Origin: Chiua virens | Taxonomy: Eukaryota; Basidiomycota; Agaricomycetes; Boletales; Boletaceae | DNA length: 64,000 nucleotides | Direction: 5' to 3' | Assembly (NCBI GenBank): GCA_019787685.1 | Contig: JAHNUO010000002.1 | Span: 2,542,001 to 2,606,000 of the forward strand | In this document: piece after piece, positions 21,505 to 34,932 of the stretch | Layout: each line of letters begins with the position of its first letter | Position numbering within the stretch: the first letter of the stretch is position 1 | The notes under the pieces: model-generated | The model's database searches: none | What the model saw: only the letters and a program-made list of their open reading frames with translations | Told to the model about the DNA's origin: nothing | Program-made: the position numbers and the translations under genes

Positions 21505-22718
21505 CATGTCCAGGCGTGTCTCTCTACAGGCAGGACGTATCACTACGTAGACCAGCGATCAACTCACGAGGCTCTCACCCTACTCTGTCTACATGGCTTT
21601 CCCGATCTCTGGTATGGCTGGAGACATCAGATAGGTCCCTGGGTTGCAGCGGGATACCGAGTCATAGTCCCAGACATGTTGGGATTCGGAAAAACAGATA
21701 TGCCATTGGAACCGTCCGCGTACTCCACGAAACGACTCTGCGACGACCTCGCTGCGCTTCTCGATCACCTCGGAGTACAGAAGGCTGTCAGTACAAGTCG
21801 TGATTACTTTCTTGTCAAGTATCCTCAGTGACGCTTAGGTTGTCATTGGCCATGATTGGGGCGCATTCACAGCCGGTAGATTTGCGTTGTGGTATCCAGA
21901 GAGGCTGCTCGCTCTCGCGCTGTAAGTTTACCAATTGATGCACGCGAGCCTTGATTGACTACCTGGTCGACGTAGATTGTCTGTACCTTATACTCCGCCC
22001 CCAACACAGCATATGTCAGTGCACGACATGGCTGGACGCTTTCCTTCCTTTGGCTACCAAATCTATTTTGCTTCTGAGGAATCTGCCGGTGAGATCGAGG
22101 CCCATGTAAGAAACCGCACCTTTGATTGTTCGGGCGCACCCTCATGTGTCCCAAGCTCCCTTCATTTTTCCGTCTGTTATTCAGGAGCCCTAGCCAGAGG
22201 ACTAAGTCATAGTCACGTATAGATGAACTTCAGTACCACATACTCAGCTGACAAGTGCTCGACGGAGGTCTGTTGAACGACGAGGTAATTTCTGCCCCTG
22301 CATTAACCATACATCGTAATCTGTGATCCCAGGAACTGGATCACTACGTCTCAAACTTTCGAAGAGGAATGATCGGCCCATTATCTTACTACCGTACAAC
22401 CAAGGTTCGTTTCGAAGAAGAAAGAGGTGAGGAGGTTCAGCACACAACTTATGATCTAACTGACCTGTCTTCTCAGATGCGGCCTTGCCTTCGAAACTCC
22501 GCGCTAACTTTCCTGTCCTTTTCATGTACGGGACAAGCGACGTGACTTGTCCCCCAGCGGCCATCATAAACTCAGAGAAATTCATAGATCAACTAAAAGT
22601 GGTGCCAATATCTGGGGTCGGTCACTGGGTCATGCTAGAAACACCGCAAATGGTAACCGAAGCAATCCTACAATGGCTTCGGTCTGCTGTGGGTCCTCCA
22701 GTGGCCGGACGTCTGTAA
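21505..22718 (+). pseudogene. Epoxide-hydrolase-like gene, broken (copy 2)
   Basis: Duplicate of the hydrolase at 5040. Three lesions are visible. A 15-bp deletion removes the probable start codon (the MFN segment). The acceptor before the exon encoding FRLLFRSP has changed from CAG to CAT near 22168. A TGG-to-TAG change creates a stop in the same exon (near 22210). The catalytic motifs HGFP, GHDWGA, GTSDVTCPP and GVGHWV are still readable. Copy 1 is therefore the functional candidate. Confidence 0.82.
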
Positions 22719-25700
22719 AGGGTTACTTTCCCTCGTTCGGACCGCGTGAGCATGCGGAGGCTTATGGTGGATGGCGTTGATGCTAGGTTTGGAAAAAGTC
22801 GATTCTTGAAATTCGTACATGACGGTATGGATGAGTCTCCCTATACACCTTTCCAAACATTCTCCCGATCAAAGGGCGATGTTTCTTGCACTCTAGGCTA
22901 GCCGTACAGTATGGTCATCCACCAATACAATTCTCACCATGTCAATGGTTTCCGGGTGGTCGCGTTGCGTCAGCACAGGGACATGAATATTTGAATATTG
23001 GTATGGTGCTCAGCCAACAATTTGGTGAGTTGGCGTGTTTTGTCCCTTTGTTGTCCCTTTCCGCATTTCCTTGTCATGATTGTTCAATCGGTTTATGCTT
23101 TTCGACGTTGATCGTCCTTTTGTTTCATCGAATGTATCCGTTTCTGTACGGTCGATCTTTCAATAGGTTGCTGATGGGTTGTACGCTATGTGCTTTCAGG
23201 TGTGCCTCCGTCCATGAACCGTGATCTGAATCATGCCTCATTTACATACTTCAATGTGTCCATTCCAGTCTTCTCGGCAGCATACCAAGTTGCTGTTGTG
23301 TTGGGACAAGCACGAGCTGAGTCATGACCACGACAAAAAGACGAAGGATCATAATTATGAATCAACGATGACGACGACGACGGACTCGGATCCCCTACCG
23401 CATACACCCATCGGTGCGACAACGACGTCGGATTGTGTAGAAGGACTACAACTCCACAAAGACGATGAAGTGGACGTGAACAATATCGAGATCGATGGTG
23501 CCCACGCGACTGCAGCTATCGCGATTGGTATGTATATCGGATCTTATCATCCCGGTCAAACTCCTCGATCGATTCTCCGCATCTTCTTCCTGCCATCCGC
23601 CTCGTTAGACTTCCGTCCTGGATTCTAAGGCTGTGGTGTTTTCTTCACTGGATGAGTCTTTCCGTCAGGGGTCCTTGCCGCGGCTGTCCACCTCTTCATC
23701 CGGCGAGGAAATGTCTGCGCAAACCACGCCTTCGAGGACGGTCACGCCAGCTAGTTCTATATCTTTGTCGTCTGGAAAGGACCTCGGCCTGGACAATCAA
23801 GGCAACCCGAAGGTGAACTTCAAGACGGGCGATTCGGACTCTTCCGGTTCTGAGGATGCCGCTGGGCTCTCCTCGCCACCGATGAGTCCTGGCAGTGGGC
23901 TCCGCAAGGATTCTCAGGGATTTGGGGAGTCTGAACCCCGTTTCGCTGTCCTCACCTTCTTCCTCGCTTTCCCTGTCACCGACTGAAGGAAAGATGGAGT
24001 CGAGACTTGCAGCAATCGGATGGATTGGTGAGAAGAAAGCACCAGTTTTATGAGAAGGTGCCACGTCGTCAGGTTCCTCCAATCCGTAATTCACTTCATC
24101 TGCCAAGGCTGGGTTGACCTCTCGTGGTCCAAATTGCATCAACCTACGCCATCTTCAAGTTCGAGAGCAGGCTCCCTCTCTCTGCCCGCGACTGGGTCTG
24201 CGTTTGGTAGCTCGCATCCTTGTTCAGGGTAGAACGGTGGAGCGACATCGGACTCGGACATGCATTGTCATACAGTGCTTCAAGAAGTGAGGTGACGATG
24301 ACGAACTCTGGTATAACGCCCTTCCCAATTCTCACTGTAGTGACCTCCCCCATCAGGTGTACTACCTCTGGCCTTCTACGCTTGCCCCTGTACACCCGCT
24401 TCCGGCGCAGCCACGTGTCACCCCGTCGAAAATGCGACATGTGAGCTGGTGAGAGCCATGTCGACGCTGGTAGGTGTTTCTTGTTCGATCCCGTGCTCGC
24501 CGCCTGATGTGGTTCGCCAGGCTACGAATTTCTTTCCTCGTCTTTCTTGTCGATCCCTTATTTTGGCTATGAAGAGGCAGAGGCGTCGATACTAATTCAA
24601 TAAGCATGAGTTTGCTCCCTCTTGTTCTTTTCTCCGTAGACATAGTCTGATGTCGTTCCCTTTTTTTCATGTAGTACATATATGTCTCCGTTGTCGTCAC
24701 CTTCGTTTTATTTTTCGTAGTTGTTTGATATCCAGATAGCGCGGGTCGTTCAGCGAACGCGTCCATGATGACTCCGACGTCGAGGATTCGCAACACTCTA
24801 GGTTCAAGCTCAGGATTTATCACGATTACAGATGCCATGCCTCAGAAGACGACCGACACGCTACACTCCGAGTCTGTCACTCGACTTCTCGGCCCAGGGC
24901 TATTCGTCCCTACCTCGAGCGCAGGAGCGTGACGCCGCCACGCACTCAAACGCTTTCTTGCCGTACCGTCTGCTCTACCGCGGTGCGCTCTCACTCTCCG
25001 ACTCCTACCTCCTGCCCGACAGCGTGGCGTTCTCGGCACGGCTTCCTAACCACCAACATGGCTACAGCTCCCCGCTTGTGCCGGACTCGCCTTCGTCGTC
25101 GCTGTCGAAGGAACTCATGTGCAACTCACTCGCGTTGGCATTCGAGAGTATGTGTGGACGGCCGTCGTTGCGGTTCGAGGAGAGCGTATGTTTACGGGAA
25201 GTGTGGACGGACGAGACGGGGACGTGTGGATGTGCGTGTGTGTACATGGTTTCGGCGCTGCTGGGACTGATGAATATGGTCTAGGGATATTCACCCATGC
25301 GTGATGCTGATGCGGATTTATTTCGAAAATGTGTTGTGTCTGTCATGGCTGGTTGCGCCGCCGCAGGATGTGTCTGGGCTCAAGCGGACGGTGGGTGCAT
25401 TGTGCTGTGACATGTATATCTCATCATTGTGATCACCTACAGATGGACCGGAAATCATGGAGATCGGCATCTATGGCGAGATGAGCGCGTTGTTGCACCC
25501 GCTGCCGCCGAAACTCGTACCGGGATGTCCAAGCAGGGAGGGCCACTTCCACTGAGCACGGGAGTAGCACGGATCATGCCTGCCCCGGGCCCTCGTGTAC
25601 CGCGTCCGGACGACCCGACGCCGCGCCAGCCGCCTGCACATTCGCTGCTCAGCATCACGCTCAGCGATCTTGGTGTGAACAAACGCATCGTACCAGGCAA

Positions 25701-26464
25701 GGACGACTTGAAGTGCAAGGAGACGCAGGACCAGGTTTTTGCGGCATGCGCGGCAAGTCCGTACTTACCTCGGTCCAAGGGGAGGGAACAGGATCAGAGT
25801 TCATGTCAGCGTGAGGGTGTGTTCAAGGTGCCGGAGGTCCCTGCCAAGGTGCGTTGGAAGTAGTGCATTATCTCGCAGAGGTAGGGATCCCTCGCTCACA
25901 TGTTGAGTTCAAGGGGATTCTCGGATTCATCTATCATGGGGCTTCATTTGCGCTTGTGAGTCCGTTTCGATTGGTGTTTGCGTTGTAGAACTCAGGAAAG
26001 TCGACGTGCATGTAGCACTCGCAACTCAAGACACTCTCAATATATGCACAGGTGGCAGAAGTGGTCGTCGAGGCACACGTCAAGATGTATGTGCTGACGT
26101 CGGACAGGGATGCATCTCAAGGCAAAGCATATACGAATACTCCCATGAACGTTGATGAGGACGACATTAGTGGGAACCGGCAAGGTGTCGAATGTGGGCC
26201 GCAAATGATGCATTCCTCTCGCCAATTAACTGTTCTGCACTGCACACTCGGGCACGTCACCCATGGTTCGAACTGGAACAGGCGGGCGTCAATGTCGAGG
26301 GGGTGGTCATGCTTGGTGTTGACACGCAGCCAGTGGGGCTGGTGTTCGTGGCAGGTGGGGGGGGGAGAGGGTGTTGGGTTGGACGTGTTGGCGGGGATGA
26401 GGGGGGTATCAAGGATCCGAGAGTAGGGATTACCAAAGATTGGAAGGTTGTGGTCGGGTTCTGA
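22719..26464 (+). other. Unrecognised, probably decayed coding DNA (copy 2)
   Basis: Counterpart of 6265-9957. Coding-like plus-strand stretches recur: MTTTTDSDPLPHTPIGATTT near 23350, MSAQTTPSRTVTPASS near 23710, the Arg-rich frame 24832-25284, SLLSITLSDLGVNKRIVPGK near 25650, and GVDTQPVGLVFV near 26330. No frame is continuous and no family is recognised. Differences from copy 1 include small indels that shift frame (near 23930 and 25560). Confidence 0.35.
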
Positions 26465-26806
26465 GTGGGAAGGTCATTACATTGTCTATTTCATCTTGTT
26501 TTGTTGAGATAAAAGGTGATGAATGACAAAAAGATGATGCATGGCACGCAATGGCATGTCATTCATCATCTTTCAGGGCATCAAGTGCTACAGGTCAATC
26601 AGCAACTACTAATATGGATTCTCCAAACCATGCACTAAGACATTCTAGTTAGCTTGATCCTCTGCATGGACTATCATACATCATGCCATGGGCACTCCAA
26701 GTCAGGCTTTCAAGACAACTAGACATACTTCATTTTTGCTCATCTATACACTGACAATAGCACATACAAACACATTCTAGGCTTTGTGTTGTTCAATGTA
26801 TAGTCA

Positions 26807-29800
26807 CTATTTTACTTGGGAACATTTGCAGCTACAATTATTTCAAAAAATATTCATGATAATGAAACAGGCAGATGGCTCACACATAAGATTCTGGGAA
26901 ATCATACACATAATGAGCTCTGTCATTTTCTCTTTATCCTCAAAGTTGTATTGAGGAATAAGGTCAAAGATTGCTTTGTTGACTTTGTGAATTGTTTCAG
27001 ATGATTGATAAAGCTTTCCTGCTACTGTGATTGAGTCTTCAACACCTTGCTGGTGTAAAAAGAAGGCATGTTCTAGGATGATGGACATGTCTACAAATGC
27101 AAATGAATATAGTCACTGAATATTACTGAAAACTGACCAATGCCTAGATGAAGAGCATTGATCCATGGAGTATGTTCCAAAGAAGACTACATTAAGAGAT
27201 GCAATATGAGATAGAAATCACTATGAAATCAGTGGACTCACTATGGATGCAGATGATGTGGAATGTGAGAATGTATTGGAGGGAATAGTAGAGGGCTGGT
27301 TATGGATTGGTCAGAATAATGGAATGAGAATACTAGAATGAAATGAACATACACCTGGGTAACTCATTATCTATGAAGGTGATGTTAGTATTTGTGTTGT
27401 AAATAATAAAGCATGGCAAACCTCCTATAAAATGCAAGTCAAAACAAAGCAAAAATGAAAAATTCACTCATACCTCCTAATTGAAAGGAATAAAGTTAAA
27501 TGTTGAAAAGATTGAAGTGAATAAAAAGTATGTATAAGAAGCTCACATCCTGAGAAATGTTAAAGAAAACAACTTAGAGCTTTAGAGATGATGGAATACA
27601 TACAAGCTATTGTAAATATTGATGAGGAAATGATGAAACAGTACATTAGCATCCTTCTGGAACCCCATTCACAATCAGAGCACTTACAAACTATGAATGA
27701 GAGGACAGGGGCCAGGACAGAGGGGGATGGATCAGCATCCTTCTGGAACCCCATTCACAATCAGAGCACTTACTCCCTATGAAGGAGAGGACAGGGGCCA
27801 GGACAGAGGGGGATGGATCAGCATCCTTCTGGAACCCCATTCACAATCAGAGCACTTACCCACTATGAATGAGAGGACAGGGGCCAGGACAGAGGGGGAT
27901 GGATCAGCATCCTTCTGGAACCCCACTCACAATCAGAGCACTTACTCCCTATGAATGAGAGGACAGGGGCCAGGACAGAGGGGGATGGATCAGCATCCTT
28001 CTGGAACCCCACTCACAATCAGAGCACTTACTCCCTATGAATGAGAGGACAGGGGCCAGGACAGAGGGGGATGGATCAGCATCCTTCTGGAACCCCATTC
28101 ACAATCAGAGCACTTACCCACTATGAATGAGAGGACAGGGGCCATGACAGAGGGGGATGGATCAGCATCCTTCTGGAACCCCATTCACAATCAGAGCACT
28201 TACCAACTATGAATGAGAGGACAGGGGCCAGGACAGAGGGGGATGGATCAGCATCCTTCTGGAACCCCATTCACAATCAGGGCACTTACTCCCTATGAAT
28301 GAGAGGACAGGGGCCAGGACAGAGGGGGATGGATCAGCATCCTTCTGGAACCCCATTCACAATCAGAGCACTTACTCCCTATGAATGAGAGGACAGGGGC
28401 CAGGACACAGGGGGATGGATCAGCATCCTTCTGGAACCCCATTCACAATCAGAGCACTTACATACTATGAATGAGAGGACAAGGGCCAGGACAGAGGGGG
28501 ATGGATCAGCATCCTTCTGGAACCCCATTCACAATCAGAGCACTTACCCACTATGAATGAGAGGACAGGGGCCAGGACAGAGGGGGATGGATCAGCATTC
28601 TTCTGGAACCCCATTCACAATCAGAGCACTTACTGTCTATGAATGAGAGGACAGGGGCCAGGACAGAGGGGGATGGATCAGCATCCTTCTGGAACCCCAT
28701 TCACAATCAGAGCACTTACTGGCTATGAATGAGAGGACAGGGGCCAGGACAGAGGGGGATGGATCAGCATCCTTCTGGAACCCCACTCACAATCAGAGCA
28801 CTTACTCCCTATGAATGAGAGGACAGGGGCCAGGACAGAGGGGGATGGATCAGCATCCTTCTGGAACCCCACTCACAATCAGAGCACTTACTCCCTATGA
28901 ATGAGAGGACAGGGGCCAGGACAGAGGGGGATGGATCAGCATCCTTCTGGAACCCCATTCACAATCAGAGCACTTACATACTATGAATGAGAGGACAGGG
29001 GCCAGGACAGAGGGGGATGGATCAGCATCCTTCTGGAACCCCATTCACAATCAGAGCACTTACCCACTATGAATGAGAGGACAGGGGCCATGACAGAGGG
29101 GGATGGATCAGCATCCTTCTGGAACCCCATTCACAATCAGGGCACTTACTCCCTATGAATGAGAGGACAGGGGCCAGGACAGAGGGGGATGGATCAGCAT
29201 CCTTCTGGAACCCCATTCACAATCAGAGCACTTACATACTATGAATGAGAGGACAGGGGCCAGGACAGAGGGGGATGGATCAGCATCCTTCTGGAACCTC
29301 ATTCACAATCAGAGCACTTACTTCCTATGAATGAGAGGACAGGGGCCGGGACAGAGGGGGATGGATCAGCATCCTTCTGGAACCCCATTCACAATCAGAG
29401 CACTTACCAACTATGAATGAGAGGACAGGGGCCAGGACAGAGGGGGATAGATCAGCATCCTTCTGGAACCCCATTCACAATCAGAGCACTTACTGTCTAT
29501 GAATGAGAGGACAGGGGCCAGGACAGAGGGGAATGGATCAGCATCCTTCTGGAACCTCATTCACAATCAGAGCACTTACATACTATGAGGAGAGGACAGG
29601 GGCCAGGACAGAGGGGGATGGATCAGCATCCTTCTGGAACCCCATTCACAATCAGAGCACTTACCCACTATGAATGAGAGGACAGGGGCCAGGACAGAGG
29701 GGGATGGATCAGCATCCTTCTGGAACCCCATTCACAATCAAAGCACTTACTTCCTATGAATGAGAGGACAAGGGCCAGGACAGAGGGGGATGGATCAGCA

Positions 29801-31590
29801 TCCTTCTGGAACCCCATTCACAATCAGAGCACTTACATACTACGAATGAGAGGACAGGGGCCAGGACAGAGGGGAATGGATCAGCATCCTTCTGGAACCC
29901 CATTCACAATCAGAGTACTTACTCCCTATGAATTTTGTTTAACATCCTGGTCATTTACACTGTATAGACATTTACATACCTCCACATTTGGAAACCATGA
30001 TCCAATTGCGATCACCAACTTTTGCTGTTCAGAATCTGTCAGTGATTCATGCTCTTTATATCTATCATGAATGAAAGGTATCAAGACCCTGCAAGATATT
30101 TTAATATATATAACCAACACTTTATGCAGTCTCCATTAATCACCTTTGCAAAGCACACTTGATGCAAACCATCATGTTTGTGCACTGTGTAGTCACAAGT
30201 AGCATCTGCAATGCTTCTTCATCTAAGGCCACTACAGTCTTTTCCAAGAGATGTGTACATCCCTCATCAGACTGGTGTAGATCTTTGTAGATTTAAGATC
30301 AGTTTCACCCTCATTAAAATACATATACACACACCCTTCAACTCCACATATATTTTTGGAGGATACTTCATCCTTTGTACCTTCTCCCATGTAGGATTCT
30401 CTCTCAGCAAAATGTTGGCATTGTGCTGTCCCTTTGTAACCCTAACCTCTTGAGGTAGCTGTTTCTCCTCATCTGTCAAGGCTGCCATGCCTTGCACCAA
30501 GAGTGCATCACATTTTGTGAATACAAGCACAACAGGCACTGCAAGTGCAAACCAGAAACAATATGAGAAAGGAACCATTATATTTCTGCAAAGCTTACCA
30601 CTCCCTGTATCACATTGATCAAAAAACTTCTCCTCTGCAGCCAACACAGCCCGGTGGTATTGGTCCATCGGAATACAATACCTGCTCGGTAACACGTCAA
30701 TGATGGTGTGATATAAATGTTACTACCCTGAGTACCATATAGCGTGGATTCGCCTCTTGAGGAATGTTGTCTTTGCACGGTCTGAAACGAAGTGCTTCAT
30801 CTGCTCGAATTCTTCTATACTTCCAGCTTCGAAGCCCTGCGAGTCGTGAAAAATGAAATTCGGGTTGCTTCGAAAGACCAGTTCATTCTCGATCTCATGT
30901 ATTCCGCGCTTGGGACGTGTCAGCCAAATGATAACTGATAAAGCGGTCACATCAACCATGGAACTCACTTCCCTGGATTCCTGGATCTTTTCCGGATTGA
31001 CCTGATTGCGGACCATCAGTACGCCCGCATCATGACAGACGTTGTCACATGACGTTTAAGCATACCTTTTTTCCGTGTCCATCATAGATCACTGGATCTT
31101 CCGTAGAGTTACAGATTTGCTTAAGTATTGTAGTCTTCCCTGCGTTGGCCCGGCCGACGATAAGGATTCTGAAGCGTCCGAATTTCTTTCTGATGCTGTC
31201 GACTTGCATAACTTCTGCAGGAAGTTCTGCGAGTGATTCGTGTGATTCTGTGGATGATGCTTCGAGGGATTGTTCTGCATGGGATTGTTCTGCGAGTGAT
31301 TCAAGTGATTCTGTGGACTCGGATGATGCTTCGAGGGATTGTTCTGCATGGGATTGTTCTGCGAGTGATTCGAGTGATTCTGTGGATGATGCTTCGAGGG
31401 GTTGTTCTGTGGGGGATAGTTCTGCAAGCAATAGCTCCGTGGGGGCTTGTTCTGCTGGGGCTTGTTCTGCTGGGGGTTGTTCTGCTGGGGGTTGTTCTGC
31501 TGGGGGTTGTTCTGCGGAGAATTGTTCTGCGGGAGGTCTCACGGGAGCCTTGGACCGATAGCACGGGAGGCGAGATATAAACCTTTTCAT
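26807..31590 (-). CDS. G-domain protein with a single-codon microexon array (copy 2)
   Basis: Duplicate of the gene at 10300-15168, with the same exon layout. Exon 1 runs from 31590 and holds the PAEQ repeats and the P-loop GRANAGKTT; later exons give HDSQGFEAG, TKCD and the segment ending SWFPNVE in phase 0. Then come 27 three-base array exons (29923 down to 27688), four non-repeat single-codon exons, and the C-terminal exons to the TAG at 26807. No array codon is a stop, so the inferred product is open throughout: about 560 residues from about 43 exons, 31 of them single codons. G4 TKCD and the C-terminal helical region (IILEHAFFLHQQ) are intact. This is the better candidate for a functional protein. 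Splicing is predicted only. Confidence 0.74.
27641..29930 (-). repeat. 86-bp tandem array of intron + 3-nt exon units (copy 2)
   Basis: About 26.6 units. Triplets lie at 27688 and every 86 bp to 29580, then 29665, 29751, 29837 and 29923 after a 1-bp deletion. Minus-strand codon tally: GGA 9, TAT 5, TGG 5, GAA 2, ACA 2, TTG 2, CCA 1, TTT 1; no stops. All donors keep GTAAGT (one is followed by ACTC instead of GCTC) and all acceptors keep AG (one reads CGTAG). Apart from units at the two ends, the codon order does not match copy 1. Confidence 0.92.
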
Positions 31591-31739
31591 TCTGGTTGTT
31601 GCGCGTTCCGAGTCGACTGAGAAACTTGAAGACTATGCGAGAGAGAATCTTAGCCCGCGATACCATCGATCGATATCATGTCACGTTGACATCCTTGTGA
31701 CCGTGACATCCCAGTTTACTAGACAGACTATAACAACAC

Positions 31740-34700
31740 TAACACCTTCCGTCCATGTCCATCAGCCACATGTTCCTCCCCCCCAGCGCAACCGCACATT
31801 CGCACTGTACCATGTCGAAGATCAACCAGGTGTTACATGCCACCGCCCCGCCACGCATGTCAATACCAACAACACCCATCCACCTCCGCACCCCAGCCAC
31901 CGCGAACTCGTTCGATGTGGATCCACCGATACTTGCCGACCAGCTCGCGTCCTGGTTCCACACCGTCAATCGTGTGCAGCTTTGCGGTCGCAGGGACACT
32001 GAGCAGTGCGACGGCCGTGTCGCGTGGCAGACTGAGGATTGGCAGTGCAACATGTGCCGATGAGAGGCCCGTACTGTCTCCCCGATAGAACCCTATACTT
32101 GTCGTGTTATGTACCATATCCGCCGTAAAAGAATAAATACTGCTTACCTCTTCTGGTCCAGAGACGACCGTCTCGCCCTCTTTTCAAACCATCGCAACCC
32201 AATAAACGTCCGAAAACTGGTCACCGGCGAGATATTCTGCCGAATTCATCATCGGGTTTAGCGTCCCTAGTACAAACGGTGCATCACTCACCGATAGGAA
32301 ACACAGCATCCACCCCTACTTCTAATGCCATATCACTTTAGAGTGCCGACCCTCCTAACCTACCCATCCAATAGTTCAGCACCCAAAGACAACGAACAAG
32401 AACACACGCACTGACCGGCACAGCACGACCTCTTTCGTCCCACACGCCACCACACACTCCACAACCGTCGTGACCAACGCCTCCCCACCCATCTCCCAGT
32501 CATCTTGCAGCACCCCCAGATCCGTGAGCCCTGGCAATACCTCCAGTGATCGCTGGTACACCACATCCTGACGCCCCACATATGCATGCACTCGACATCA
32601 GGCATCAACAAGTCCTCACAATCTCTCCAGTATCGTGGTTGATCACCAGACCCCATGTTCAACGGGACAGAGACGTTCATCGTCTCGATTCCCGACGCAC
32701 CACTGTCCGGAAACGTTGTGGTTTGCACGACGGAGATCACCGGCCGCACCATCCCAAACTGAACACCCTCGATCAGGCCCAACGATCTCTGGTGCGCACG
32801 GTCAGCGATCGGGATCGGATCACTGATACCATGGGAAAGCACCTGCCTTATCCACCTCGGTTGGCTACAACAACCATCGACGACCACGTCCAACGCGCGA
32901 TCGTCTGTATTCATGATCTTGACCGTGATGGGTGTGCCTGGTACAACACCACTGGGTCTTGGTGCGAAAACGAAGCTGACAGCTAGAGCAAGTCGTCGCA
33001 TACTGAACGCTGCCCGTGTATCAGTAACGAACCCCCGCTGGAGCTGATATATTCACAGGACGCTCGCGGAATTCTCCCTCGTTGCGGGAAAAAATAACAC
33101 CCGTCGCGCGCAGCACGCTATCGAGGTGCGGCGAAAGCACTCACGCTGACATCACCGGGCACGTCCGAGACAAGCATGCCTATCAAGACAACCTGGTCCC
33201 CTGGTCGTCGCCTCCAGTGTGCCCCCCAACCTCGATCAATTTCTCGCGTCATATCTGACCTAGCGGCACAGGCCACACGGGGCCCAAATGTGGAGACATG
33301 TCGTGATGGAGGATGATTGGCATATATTCTTCCGAGAACAGAATCATAATAGAGTTGATCGGGAACCAAGAGATCATTGCCTCCGTCAGCGCGGACAGCG
33401 AAACCTGAAAGGTAGCCTTCGCCCACTCAGGTTTCCAAGATAAGCTTGAGTATTGAGTGGCAGGCTCGTCCATGTCGCCTATCGTGAGGGAAGATCAGTA
33501 GGCGACATAAACTCATCCGCCCACATACCATACCCAATCATCTCTACCAACAGCCTTACCGTCAGCTCCACATCGCCTACCAGCTTCGTACATGAATACC
33601 ACGTTGAAAATAGGGGACGAAGCACGGCATTCCAATTTTCCCGTAGACAAGTCTTGGTGATCCGTTCAAAGAATCTATCGGATCCCATTAGTCCTGACAC
33701 CAACACACGCTCACTACACATACCGAATATTGAGCTCAAACTTGCCCGAGTCGTAATATGTATGTTCGATACGACACGCGATCCACAACGTCAGCCTGCC
33801 CTGGCTCGTTGTTGAACTGTATTTTTTGAACAGTTCGTACGATTTTGTGCAGACCTGCACCAAGTATCAGCTGTACGCCAGTGGGATCAATGATGGCCAC
33901 ATACCTCCAATATGATCGTCAGGTGATCCACTTTTTCTCGTTCGCATAGCCAGGTGGTTGCGAAGTGTCGTTCGCCAGCAACTGCTCGTGTTTGACTTGG
34001 GTAGAACGCGCCGCCATGTGATAATAGTGGCCCGGATGTTGCAGTGCATGGACTCGAATTCGACTCGGGCACTCAGACTGACCGCGAATGCAAGTGACGC
34101 ACCCGATGCCCTGTAGCACAAGATCCCTGCTTCAGAAACTCGGCAAACACATGTCTGAGAGTTCGTGAGCAGAACAGTCATGACGTGATGCGTGATGAGA
34201 GCCCACTAGCGTACCATCCAGCTCCAATACTGTCTCCTCGCCAATGCCCGAGCCTCGCGAAAAGTCAGCAAAAAAAAAGGCGCATGTGAAGGTTGTAATG
34301 GGACAATGCAAACACACGCTCGTTGTTTCGTGATCTGGGAAGCACGCGAGTTCTTGAGCAGTTGTTCGAGTGTAGCCTTGAAGGTGATGGTATCCGCGAG
34401 ACCTTAGGCTTCCCCTCACTGCTTCGTTCGACGGGGGAGAACGACGATGGAGCCGAACATGATCATGAGCGTTACATACGCATCTTGGTAGTGTCTAGAT
34501 CATGACCTACGGTGGGTGGTACTTGAGCGAGGACAATGTATGGATTGTCCGTTACACTTTCGACGGACGAGTTTCAGCTTTCAAGTAGGAAGTATAGTAC
34601 TGGACGGCAGGTTCGTACAAGGTATCTCGCAAGTTTAGTAGCCGACGAGATGCCCAGAGAGAAGCAGCCAGCTCACCCGCGAACGAACTTGTCCAACTCT

Positions 34701-34932
34701 GACAAGTTGATAGGATACTAGATAAAAGGACCGTGAAGTCGCGAGTAGAAATCAAAGACGGACAGATAATCGTGAGAACGGTAAAGCATAGCCACACACC
34801 TTCAACCTGGTAGCCCATGGCCAAGGCTGCCGGCACGCACGGCGGAAGAACTAGCACCCCTGGAATAGCCTCGTGATGGAACGCTGAGGATAGGTTGGCA
34901 AAAAATTCTGCGCCTTGGGATCCGGCGCACAA
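31740..34932 (-). pseudogene. TRAPPC11-like remnant (copy 2)
   Basis: Duplicate of 15320-18560. Copy 2 shows extra upstream similarity (QGAEFFANLSSAFH and PGVLVLPPCVPAALAMGYQ near 34.8-34.9 kb), then LYEPAVQYYTSYLK, the RGSGIGEET element, HALQHPGHYYHMAA and PPGYANEKK, FERITKTCLRENWN, WKPEWAKATFQVSLS and the Gryzun-like end (VPGTPITVKIMNTDDRALDV; DTAVALLSVPATAKLHTIDG). Frame changes and a missing N-terminus again suggest a decaying gene. Confidence 0.58.
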
